This document shows, one piece after another, positions 1-10,366 of a stretch of 64,000 nucleotides of DNA (position 1 is the first letter of the stretch; the number at the start of each line of letters is the position of its first letter). Origin of the DNA: Cryptomeria japonica (taxonomy: Eukaryota; Streptophyta; Pinopsida; Cupressales; Cupressaceae); contig NC_081414.1 in assembly GCF_030272615.1 (NCBI RefSeq), forward strand, positions 912,333,009 through 912,397,008, written 5' to 3'. Position numbers and translations under genes: made by a program. The notes below the pieces were generated by a model, which was given only the letters and a program-made list of their open reading frames with translations, had not been told where the DNA came from and ran no database searches.

Positions 1-296
1 CTCCTTTGGGTAAATTCTCATAAATTTTTAGGGGTTGGTGCTCCTTGGGTTGGTTCCCTAAACTTTGTAAAACAATTTTTTATTGTGAGGCCGGATTGGA
101 GCAGTAGATCTCCAACAATATTTCTCACCAAGGTTTTTCCCACATTGGGTTTTCCTCGTATATCCTATGTTATGTGATGTGCTTTTGTGTATGATTGCTT
201 GTTAGTGCTTTCATTATTCTACCAGTTGCACAAACTATTTGAAATTGTTTATAATCACTGATTCACCCCCCTCTTAGTGATATCTTGTGTTCTACA
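1..296 (+). repeat. E1 5' LTR, 3' portion only
   Basis: This matches 15340-15643 almost base for base in order, including the GGGGTTGGTGCTCC motif, the 'gattggagcagtagatctcc' block and the terminal TCTACA. It ends at 296, two bases before the primer-binding site. The start of the LTR lies before the window. Confidence 0.9.
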
Positions 297-298
297 AT

Positions 299-310
299 TG
301 GTATCAGAGC
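299..310 (+). promoter_or_regulatory. E1 primer-binding site (initiator tRNA-Met)
   Basis: TGGTATCAGAGC is the 12-nt complement of the 3' end of plant initiator tRNA-Met, the usual primer for Ty1/copia minus-strand synthesis. It sits 2 nt after the LTR end, the same spacing as in E2. Confidence 0.93.
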
Positions 311-371
311 CTTAGGTTCCTTGTTTGTCAAAGCTTTCTCTAGCTTGGGTAGATTCTAGTTTAAGAACACA

Positions 372-2530
372 ATGGAAAGGAATGAATCCTCCTCTTCCAA
401 AGCTCCCATGTTTGATGGTACCAACTATGTCTTCTGGAGAAGAAGAATAGTAACCTATCTATCCTCCCAAGGTTTTGATGTTTGAATGTCTATGAAGAAT
501 GGGTATACTATCCCTAATGCTCCTCCTATAGATCCAGATGCTAAGAAGGAGTGTGAAAACAATGCAAAGGCCAAGCATGCTATCTTAGTGGATTGTCTAA
601 CAATGAGTTTGTTAAGGTTATGCACTGCTCATCCACCAAGGAAACTTGGGATAAGTTGAAGAGATTGTTTGACAAAGATGTCAAGGTCAAGGAGGCTAAA
701 CTACAAACACTAAGAGGTAAGCTTGAAGGCTTGAAGATGAAAGATGAAGAAAATATTGTTTATTATCTTCAAAGAGTTGATGAAACAGTGAACATTATTA
801 GAGGACTTGGAGAGGATATATCTGATGAAGTTATTGTCAAAAAGGTAGTTATATCCCTCACATCTAAGTATGATACAAAGGTCTTTGCAATAGAAGAAGC
901 CAAGGATATGAAAACCTTTTCAATGGATGAGTTATTTGGGTCCCTAATTTCTTATGAGATGAGAACAACTAGTGAAGGAACTTCAAAGAAAGAGGCTGCT
1001 TTCAACTCCATCAAAAGGGGTAAGGAAGAAATCACTCATAGAGAATATAGTGAAGACTTGGATACAGTGGTAGAAAAATTTGTAAGGAAGCTTAAAAGAG
1101 GATCCGGTAAGTACAAAGGAAAATTACCTTTCAAATGTTTTAACTATGGTAAAATAGGACACTTTGCTTCAAAATGTCCCTATGGTGAGAATAGTGGAGA
1201 GGAGATACAAAGCACCAACAAACCTTTGGGCATGTATAAAAAGAAGAAATCCTACCGACAAGAAAAAAGAAGCTACCGAAAGCAAAACAATCTTTATACT
1301 TTTGAAGATGATTCTACAGATGAAGAAAGTGCCTCAGAAGATGTCTGCTGTGAGGATGAAACAAAAATTAATCTCTTTATGGAACTAGATGAATCAGTTG
1401 ATGGAGCTAATGAAGATGAAGACACTGAAGCTGAAGTGGACTTGGAAGGTGAGCTCATAAGTTCTCTTGAGGAGTTGAGTAAAACAAGAAGAGAACTGAA
1501 GAAGGTTAAGTATGTTGCTGCCGAAGAACAAGATCATTTGAAGCAATCTCTGGAGGAGTCCAACAAAACATTTTCTGATTTGAAACTCCAACTTTGGAAG
1601 AAGCTAAAAGGATATGTGAAGTTACATCCTTTGATTTGATAAAGAAGGAGAAGGAGCATCATAATCTAGAAGAAGAGATTGTAAGGCTCAGAAAGGAGCT
1701 TGAAAAGAGAAATAATGAACTAAAGATGAGAAGATAATATGAGAGCAACACTGAAGCCTTGGACAAGATGTTGAGTAATCATAAACACTCAACATATATT
1801 GGTGGTATAGGTTTTGAAGAAGGACAAATTTCCAATAGTAAATACACATCCAACAAGGAGATACAGTTTACTTCTTCAAGTGAAAGTAAAGAAAAACAAA
1901 CCTTTACTGTCAGCAAAGCTATTGAGAAGAAGACATGACGAAGTTACTAGAAATCAGCCTATGAATTAGAATGCTCAAACTTTGAACTAAAAGGCTAACT
2001 CACTGTACCAAAATGCAGATCCTAAAGGCAAGCCCAAGGTTGATAATGAAGGGTTCACTAAAATCAACAACATGAGAGGAAGACACCCGGTGAGACAAAG
2101 GTTAGGTGGTCTAAAGCGACAAGATTGGTATGTACCCAAATTCCATGTTCACTATTACTGGTGTAATAAGTTTGGACATAGAATTACTGAGTGTAGTTTG
2201 ATGCGTAAGCCCCCTCATAGTTTTGAAAGTAGAAATCTATTTTGTGCACTCTAGGAGAGGAATTTTATTTGTTATTAGTGTAATGGGATTGGTCATAGGA
2301 GTTATGAATGTAGGAGAAGTCTGCCGGTGTCCTACAATAGTTTGTCAATTTCATCTTTCAATGTCAATGTGAAATGCTATCATTGTCAAAATTTTGGTGA
2401 CATTGTAAAGCATTGCAAACTTAGGACATCTAAGCAAAATAATTCAGTACCGGATTAGAGACCGAAACCAAAACCTGAGAAGAAAATTGCAGTTGATAAG
2501 AAGAAGGAAGCCAACTAGGTTTGGGTTGAG
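372..2530 (+). pseudogene. gag: E1 gag (decayed)
   Basis: The capsid/nucleocapsid polyprotein would start at the ATG at 372. The opening residues include FDGTNYVFWRRRI, the conserved N-terminal motif of plant copia gag. A stop at 483 and a frameshift near 590 follow. Then comes a long open stretch (593-1639) with the UBN2-type capsid region, a zinc knuckle CFNYGKIGHFASKC (second Cys replaced by Tyr), an acidic part and a heptad-rich coiled coil that continues in another frame to about 1937. Further knuckles are visible near 2155 (YYWCNKFGHRITEC), 2272 (CNGIGHRSYEC) and 2373 (CYHCQNFGDIVKHC). A gag this long with several knuckles and a coiled coil fits Sireviruses. At least three frame changes and several stops make it non-functional. 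Confidence 0.85.
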
Positions 2531-5500
2531 AAGGATAAGAATGAAGAAGAATAAAGTCTGATTGTACAGACCGCCCTACACACAAAAAGAAGAAATTTAT
2601 GGGTTGTAGATAGTGGATGTTCCAATCACATGACCAGAGACAAAAAGAAGTTCATCAATTTTGAAGATTGGAATGGAGGGTCAGTGAGGTTTGGAGACAA
2701 CTCTTCCATCAAGATAAAAGGAAAAGGAACCCTAAATATAGATGGAAAATTAAAAGCACATGATGTATACTATGTGGAAGGACTAAAACATAATTTTCTA
2801 AGTGTGAGTCAGATGTGTGATAAAGGATACCAATTCACATTTGACTCTACCGGTTGTCAGATAAGGAAGGAAAGTATCAAACAAATTGTTGCAGAAGGTA
2901 AAAGGATAGATGGAAATGTGTACAATCTGAAGGAATTCTTTGAATCCTAATGCATGATGGGACAAGTAGATGAGAGTTGGTCATGGCACAACATATTAGG
3001 CCATATAAACTTTGATAATCTGGTTAAGGTGAGCAAGAAAGGCTATGTGAGACATATACCACCAATCATGAAACTGGTAAGCACCTTTTGTGATGAATGT
3101 CTAAAAGGTAAGCAGACTAAGGTAACCTTCAAGACCAAAGAACATAATACCTCAAGGCCCTTAGAACTTGTGCATATAGATATGTGTGGCCCAACTAGAA
3201 CAAGAGCTTTAGCCGGTGAAAGATACTTCATGTTGTTCATTGATGATTTTTCAAGAATGACATGTCTCACTTTTCTACATGACAAATCACAAGCACGTGA
3301 GAGGTTCAAAATATTTTGGAAGATGGTTGAGAGGGAAAGTGGATGCAATATAAAGTGTTTGAGATTTGACTAGGGTGGTGAGTTCACATCAAATGATTTT
3401 GTAGACTACTATGAGAGGCATGGAATCATAAGATAATATTCAGCCCCAAAAACACCACAACAAAATGATGTTGTAGAAAGGAAAAACCGGACTGTCAAGG
3501 AGATGGCAAGAACTATGTTTAATGAGGGGAACATAATAGATATGTACTGGAAGGAAGCAATTCATACTACTTTATATACTTTAAAATGAGTTCAACTGAG
3601 AGCAAATAGCAGAATGAAACCTTATGAATTGTGGTATGACCGGAAGCCATCAGTTAAATATTTCAAAGTTTTTGAAAGTAAATGCTTCATCAAGAGAGAT
3701 GAAGATAGTTTAGGTGGTTTTGATTCTAGGAGTGATGAAGGTATTTTCTTGGGTTACTCTACTCATAGCAAGGCCTATAAATGCTACAATAAAAGAATGA
3801 GAAGAGTCATTGAGAGTGTGTATGTAAGAGTTGATGAAGATTTGCATAAAGGCAAACAAACACAAGTAAATAGGTATGATAATTCATGTGATGAAGATGA
3901 AGTGCAATCAAAAAGTGAACTAGAAGAAGCACCCAACAAGACCCCTAATAGATATGTGTAGAAAAATCACCAGGAAGAGTAGATTATAGGTAGTAAAAAT
4001 GATGGTGTGCAGACAAGAAGAAGACTTGCCCAGAACAATGAACAAGTGAATTTATGCCACATGACTGAAATGGAACCCAAGACATTCAATGAGGCCAACA
4101 AAAGTGAGAAATGGATGGATGCTATAGAAGAAGAACTGTAGTAGATTGAAAAGAACAAGACTTGGGAGTTAGTTCCTAGACTAGCAGATAAAAATATCAT
4201 TGGTACTAAATGGGTTTACCAGAACAAGATGAATGAAGAAGCTAATATTGTCAGGCAAAAAGCAAGATTAGTATGCAAAGGGTATTCTCAAGTAGAAGGA
4301 ACTAATTTTGAAGAAACATTTGCATCAATTGCAAGACTTGAGGCTATTAGAATGTTCTTAAAATTCTCTACCTACAAAGGATACAAGGTATATCAGATGG
4401 ACGCTAAATCTGCCTTCTTGAATGACAATTTGGAAGAAGTCTACATAGAACAACTAGAAGGTTTTCTACTGCACAATGATGAAACTTTTGTGTGTCGATC
4501 GAAGAAAGAATTGTATGGTTTAAAGCAGGTTCCAAGAGCATTGTATTCAAGGTTACATAAGTATCTTAAGGAGCAAGGTTTTAGAAGGGGAAGTGTAGAT
4601 AGTAATCTATAGATCAAAGCAGATGGAAATCACATGATTATTGTTGTTGTATATGTGCATGATATAATATTTGGAGGGGACAAAGATACTTTGTGTAGAG
4701 GAGTTTTCTGATCAGATGCAGTTAAAGTTTGAGATGTCAATGCTTCGAGAGCTATCATACTTTTTTGGTTTGCAAATTTCACAGCAAAGTAAATGAATAT
4801 TTATCTCCCAAACCAAGTATGCCAAATATATGTTTAAGAAGTTTCAGATGGAAGAAATCAAACCGGTAAGTACCCCCATGGTGACTAGATGCAAGTTGAG
4901 CAAGGTTGATGAGTCACCGGAAGTGGATTAGGCCTTGTATAGATCCATGATTGGTAGTCTGTTATATCTTACTGATTTGAGACCAGATATGGTGTAGGAA
5001 ATATGTATGGTGGCAAGATTTCAAGCTGTACCTAAACAGTCACATGTGAATGCAGTCAAAAGGATCTTTAAGTATCTACAAGGTAACTTAATTATGGCCT
5101 ATGGTATCCAAAGAAAGGAGAGTTCACCTTACGGGCCTACACTGATGTTGATTGGGCAGGTTGCATTAATGACTAGAAAAGCACAAGTGGTGGAGCATTC
5201 TTTTTAGGTAACTAGTTAGTTTCATGGCACAACAAGAAGTATGATTCGGTCTCCTTATCTACTAAGGCAAAATATATTGTTGCTACTACATGTTGTTCTC
5301 AAGTGTTATGGATGAACCAAACCCTCAGGACATTCATATAGAAATGTCTGACCCTATTTATATCTGGTGTGATAAATCAAGTGCAATCAACATTTCAAAG
5401 AATCAGATTATGCACTCAAGGACAAAGCACATTGCCATAAAATACCATTTTCTCAGGGAGAAGGTTGCAGAGCAAGAAGTAAAGGTAGAATATGTTCCTA

Positions 5501-5604
5501 CAAGTGAGAAAGTTGTTCATATCTTCACAAAACCTCTACCGGTAAACACATTTGAGTATCTAAGACACAAGTTAGGAGTTGTCCCACCAGCTTTATGCAC
5601 TTAA
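2531..5604 (+). pseudogene. pol: E1 pol: protease-integrase-RT-RNase H (decayed)
   Basis: The protease active site DSG is at 2609-2617 (VVDSGCSNHMT). The GAG-pre-integrase zinc region follows, with WHNILGH and CDEC (2984-3110). The integrase core shows HIDMCGP, a second Asp before a stop at 3371, and Glu in NDVVERKNR. RT begins near 4200 (KWVYQNKMNEE). The catalytic YVDD box reads YVHD at 4652-4663, so one catalytic Asp is lost. RNase H ends at 5604 after frame changes. One reading frame holds from 2600 to about 4640, broken only by stops at 2948, 3371, 3434, 3587, 3959, 3980, 4139 and 4142. Most of these replace expected Gln or Arg codons. This is the catalytic set for reverse transcription and integration, now dead. 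Confidence 0.9.
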
Positions 5605-6016
5605 ATGTGTATGGAGATCTGTGGTTCAGGGGGAGTTCACAGCCATAATTTTTTGACTCTTGGACCATATGCCAAACACAGGGGGAGATTAGGTGTTTGT
5701 GTGGTAGTACCGACTGGTTTGAGACTTTGAAAAGTTGTCTATTCAATTTGTTTATCTACCAAAGTCACAATTGACTTGACGGGGAGAGTAACTTCATAGG
5801 GGGAGAACTTGATCATCAATCCTTACTTGTGATTTTTATAGTTGTCTATTCAATTTGTCTATCTACTAAAGTTGCAATTGGCCTACCAGGAGAAAGGATA
5901 AAGTGATCCGACCTACCAAAAATTCATGTTTGAGCCCTTTGTCATTATTGTCAAAGGGGGAGAAAGAGCTCAGATTATGAATAATATGTGTTGACATCAA
6001 TGCCAAAGAGGGAGAT
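5605..6016 (+). promoter_or_regulatory. E1 multiple polypurine-tract region
   Basis: Between the pol stop and the 3' LTR there are G-rich AGGGGGAG-like tracts at 5628-5635, 5680-5688, 5778-5788, 5798-5806, 5953-5968 and 6002-6016. The last, AAAGAGGGAGAT, directly abuts the LTR and would be the functional plus-strand primer. Repeated polypurine tracts upstream of the 3' LTR are a described Sirevirus feature. No ORF was seen here. Confidence 0.75.
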
Positions 6017-7280
6017 TATTGGCATTGTGTTGTCATTAATGTCAACCGGTATAGCATGTCACCGGTCTGGGATGTCAACCGGTATTCAAGTTGGAGATTG
6101 TTGTAGGAAAGTTGGAGATTGTTGGCATTGTGTTGTCATTGATGTCAACCAATATACAAGTTTTGATGTTACCGACATGAAAGAAGGAATATTGGAGATC
6201 ATTGACATGTTGATGCCAACTGATAAGTATGTCAACTTGTAAGAAAGCAAAGAGACAAGTTGAATGATTCCTGCTAGATGGAGATGTAGCATAATTTTTG
6301 ATGCCAAGGTTGAAGACTTCCTATGGTAAATCATGAATACCTCTAACTGTGGTTCATGGTTTGGCAAGTGCAGTCTGGGAAAGCATGTCCTAACCGACAA
6401 AACAGAGAAGTGCATGATATTAATGTTAACCGGTAGTATGTTTGGTTAGTGACCAAGTTTAAATAGACATAATCAAGTGAGTCAGATGTCGACAAAGATA
6501 ACACGTGGACTCTAGGTGGCGAACATGCAATGGTAGGTGGATTGTGTATCAGTGAGGTAGTTGTTGATTAGGTCGATATTAAATGTCAACTGCAAAAATC
6601 ATGGATCGATTGCAGGAGATTTCAGCTCAAATCAAATTGAAAGGAAATAGTTAGATCATTTATTGTGGTCAACAAAATCAAAGCCAATGAACAAGATCCA
6701 GTTTGCTAAATATAGTAAATGTGTGTTGGAAGGATCAAGAATAGGGGTGATGATTGATTTATTGCAGGTTGTCAATCTCAGAAATGAGATCTGGTTTGAT
6801 TTGATATGGACTGTGGTCAATGAAGAAAACCCTAGGAGCGTAAAGTTTGAATTTCTATTTTGGCGGGAAAGCAGGAGTATAAATGTGCAGATCCAAGATC
6901 TAAGATGATGATGGAAGTGTGATTATGCTAGACAAGAGTTCATCAGTGTGAACACATAGAGATAAATATTGAAGCGACTGAGTGTTGGAAGAAGAAGAAC
7001 AGACAAGGAAGGTGTAACCGACAAGGGTTAAGGTAACTAATAAACTATTACGAAGCATAACAATTTATTAAACCGACAGAGACTGAACCGGTAAGGTAGC
7101 AACAAAGAGTGAAAGAGAGCATAGTGAGTATCAGAGGAGGTGTGACAAGGTAGAATCTAAGTAGAAGAGAATGGAGACAAAGAGAACTGTGATCTGGTAA
7201 AGAAGAAGCAGTGTGACTGAAAACAACTCAACTGGCAAAGAGAATTGTTTGCAGCGGTTACAAAACACATTTGTAACAAG
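6017..7280 (+). repeat. E1 3' LTR, upstream part
   Basis: The LTR start is inferred where the polypurine tract ends (TATTGGCATTGTG, presumably once TGTTGG). A second LTR-start-like copy, GATTGTTGGCATTGTG, lies at 6116-6131. About 100 bp at the LTR head therefore appears duplicated, and the true start could be 6017 or 6120. Sequence is continuous to AACAAG at 7275-7280, where E2 interrupts it. It holds only short, unremarkable ORFs. Confidence 0.75.
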
Positions 7281-8451
7281 TGTTACTACTTACTAAGTTG
7301 CCATTCATTTTTTTTCCAAAGTCATTCTATATAATCTAGTCGGTTACTACTACCGAAATATTCAATCAATAAGCACAGAGCAGTTGGTTATAGAAGAAAA
7401 TAGTCACAAAGCCTAGTATACATCGAGCTGTCTACCGAGTAATACTCTATGTCTACCGAGCAACAAAAATGATATATCGAGTTAACACACACCGAGTGAA
7501 ATGTGTTACCAAATTCATTGAACCTAGACACACATGGGAAACATGTTACAAGATTGAGGAACAAAGAACCGTTATCACATTGGAAATTACACTTAAAGAT
7601 TTTGTATGATCTTGAGGTCATCTATCCAATGAAATATTTTGTATGGTTATTCATTCGATAAATCATGTTTGTAAGATCAAAGCAATGAACAAATCACCAA
7701 CATAAGAGATCTATTTATACAACATGAATTAAGGATCAAAGATAGAGGGATATATGAAGCAAGACATGTGTGATAGATAAGGAAGCACTAAGTATTGTGA
7801 CTGTTAGAGACACAGAGGTCATTGAGAAGGATTTCAGAGAACAGTCAAGGAACAGAGTAAACATAAGGGTTTACCGAGTTACTTTATGGATTACTGAGGT
7901 AGGCTATAAGCAAGGTAATCTCATTTTGAGCACATAGAATCTTCTATAACATTTCAGATGTGAAGTTGCAGGTATTTGTAAAGATTTTATTGTAAGATTT
8001 TGAGTTGTAAGAGAAACCTTTAACAGGGTAAAAGACTCTAACTAAGTCTATAAATTGTAAAGCCTCTAACCAAGTGCAACATTTAGATTAAGTGTTGTAA
8101 AATCCTTTAGCAAGGTAGATCTAACAGATCTTGATACTCCTAACAAGGTAAGCTATCAGAAATAGCTAAACATGTAGCTCTAACCAAGAAACCTTTATTA
8201 TTGCAGTAGTGAAGTTGCAGGTGCCATCCCCACCACAGTTTTTCTCTCTAACCAAGAGTTTCTGTGCAACCAAAATATATGTGTTATGGAGTGAGTCATG
8301 TATGATTGTTATTTATTTGTTTTAGCTTTATGTTATGTTACAACAGTTTTTGGTTTATGCATAACAGTAAAGTTATTGTTGGAGAAAGGATTTGAAGTAC
8401 TGATTCACCCCTCCCCTCTTAGTACATTAGCTTTCCATATTGGGCCTAACA
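7281..8451 (+). repeat. E2 5' LTR (1171 bp)
   Basis: It matches 14087-15222 from TGTTACTACT to CCTAACA. It carries about 31 bp near 7380-7412 that the other copy lacks, between 'cacagag' and 'cctagtat', which accounts for most of the length difference. ACCGAG is a recurrent hexamer across this element. Confidence 0.92.
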
Positions 8452-8453
8452 AT

Positions 8454-8465
8454 TGGTATCAGAGC
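8454..8465 (+). promoter_or_regulatory. E2 primer-binding site (initiator tRNA-Met)
   Basis: TGGTATCAGAGC lies 2 nt after the LTR end, with identical sequence and spacing to the E1 site. Confidence 0.93.
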
Positions 8466-8513
8466 TTCAATCTTGGAAAAGGGTTTAACAGCCTAAAGAG
8501 AAAGATCTTATCA

Positions 8514-9821
8514 ATGGAAGGCTATAGAAAATCTCAGAGAATTGTGAATCTTCAAAATGAATTGAATCATGCTAATCAAGTGATTGCTGATATGCAGAAA
8601 CAAATGCAAAAATCTTTGAAAGTTAGAAGAAGATTATCTAATGATTTGTAGGACTCTCAAGAGTTAGTGGAACAAATTGAGACATCATCCGAGAATAGTA
8701 TATCTGAAGAGATTGAAGAAATTATTGGAGAACTGAAAGAAAAGAACAAAGCACTGACTGATCAGCGAAAAGCAATAAAAAGAGAACATGAACATTTCAG
8801 CACACAGATGACTAAAAATCTTGATGCATTGAGGACAACCGAGGATAAAGTAAGAGATCTAGAAAGAGAAAAATAATAGCTTGAAGCATTAGTATCTGAA
8901 AAGAATGATGAAATCACAAGGTTGACTGGGATTCAACAAAATTTGTCAGATCAATTGGGTTATGCACATCATGAAGCAAATCTGAAAGATGATGAGAATC
9001 AAGCATTAAAACTTGAACTATCAAGGTTGACCGATGAACTTGAAATAGATAAGAAATCCAAAGAAACACTGAAGAAGAGTTATGAAGCATCAAAGATGTT
9101 GGATGAGTAACGTAATATAAAAAGACCCAACAAAGTTGCAGGACTCGGTTACAAAGGAAAAGACTCTACTGAGAAGGGAATCCACACTACCGAGAGAGGA
9201 GAATCATCAAAGCAAGCTGGAAACAAGAAGAACATCAAAGGAAAGAAAATTATTTGCAACTACTGTGGAAAACAAGGACATACTGCCAACATGTGCCAAA
9301 TCAGAAAAGGTAAGCAACCGAATGTCACAAGGTCTAATGGTTATTGTTACAATTGCAATAAATATAGTCACATATCTAACCAATGTAGGACAAAGTCTGC
9401 TAGCAATTATCAGAAGGCAAAATTCAAAGGGTTTTGTAAAAACTGTAATAGATATGGACATAGTACCGAGAAGTGTTGGTTTAAGCAAAAGAACTATATG
9501 TGGACTGCACACCGAGCAAATATTGGAAGCTACCGAACTCACACAGATCCTAACCGACAATATGCTACAGTACCATGGGATTACAATACAAGGATATGGT
9601 GTGAATGCTGTGGAAGATATGGACATATAAGTGCCAACTACTTTATAAGGTTTGGAATGAACAACCAAAGATCATGGAGAAATCCTGGTATGGCATGTTT
9701 ACATTGTCACAAAGTTGGACACTTGGCTAGAGATTGCAGAGATCAACCTAGAGGAGACACTGAGGAAATAAAAAGGCAAATTATAGATGATTTGGAAAAA
9801 GAAGGAAATTGTGTCAAATGA
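8514..9821 (+). pseudogene. E2 ORF1: gag-like coiled coil plus five CCHC zinc knuckles
   Basis: One reading frame runs from the ATG at 8514 to the TGA at 9819, broken only by in-frame stops at 8649, 8874, 8877 and 9108. The first 200 residues or so are charged and heptad-rich, predicted coiled coil. Five zinc-knuckle motifs follow: CNYCGKQGHTANMC (from 9255), CYNCNKYSHISNQC, CKNCNRYGHSTEKC, CECCGRYGHISANY (last Cys lost) and CLHCHKVGHLARDC. Such knuckles bind nucleic acid, so the product is probably a nucleocapsid-like protein that packages the element RNA. I saw no UBN2 capsid motif. Five knuckles is many for a copia gag, which usually has one or two. It precedes ORF2 by about 545 bp. Confidence 0.8.
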
Positions 9822-10366
9822 AGAAAGCACCTTATCTACTGAGTTAGGTGCACCTATTCCAAATTAATCGGTAAAGTATGAAGGGACTGCATTCTCTCAA
9901 GGTTAAATCTTAACAATTCCTATTTTTTCATGTACTTAATTCAAAATATACATAACTAAAGATGCATTAGGTAATTTGAAATTTTATCAAGTCTTTTGGA
10001 AGCCTGTCTAGTCGGTAAATACAAGAAGTCTGGCTACTCGGTTAAAGCATAAAAAGGAAGTGGTACCGAGTGCATTTAATGTTTTCTGACCTAACTGCAT
10101 GAAGCCTGATAAGGTATATTGTGTACTTAAAGTTTTTGCGCGGTCATTTTACACTTACCAAGTTTCAAGAAAGCAGAGCAAAGTGATTCAAAGGTGATCA
10201 AACCTCCTCCGAAGCGAAATTCAAGGTATTTACATCAATCACAACGCATTGTTAAGAAAGTTTACCGATCATATCAGTTGTGAATATCTATTAAGTGGAA
10301 AGCGTCTCTCTTATAAAAGTCTTCAAACCCTAAGAATCTTTTGTTAGTATTTAGCCAAAATTTGCA
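9822..10366 (+). other. E2 spacer between ORF1 and ORF2
   Basis: No coding potential was recognised here. It is AT-rich with scattered ACCGAG motifs and resembles an internal untranslated leader, but no promoter element could be called. Confidence 0.5.

Noticed and set aside
9136-9668. Overlapping + and - strand frames inside E2 ORF1
   Set aside because: Shadows of the zinc-knuckle frame, whose Cys/His pattern identifies the real frame.
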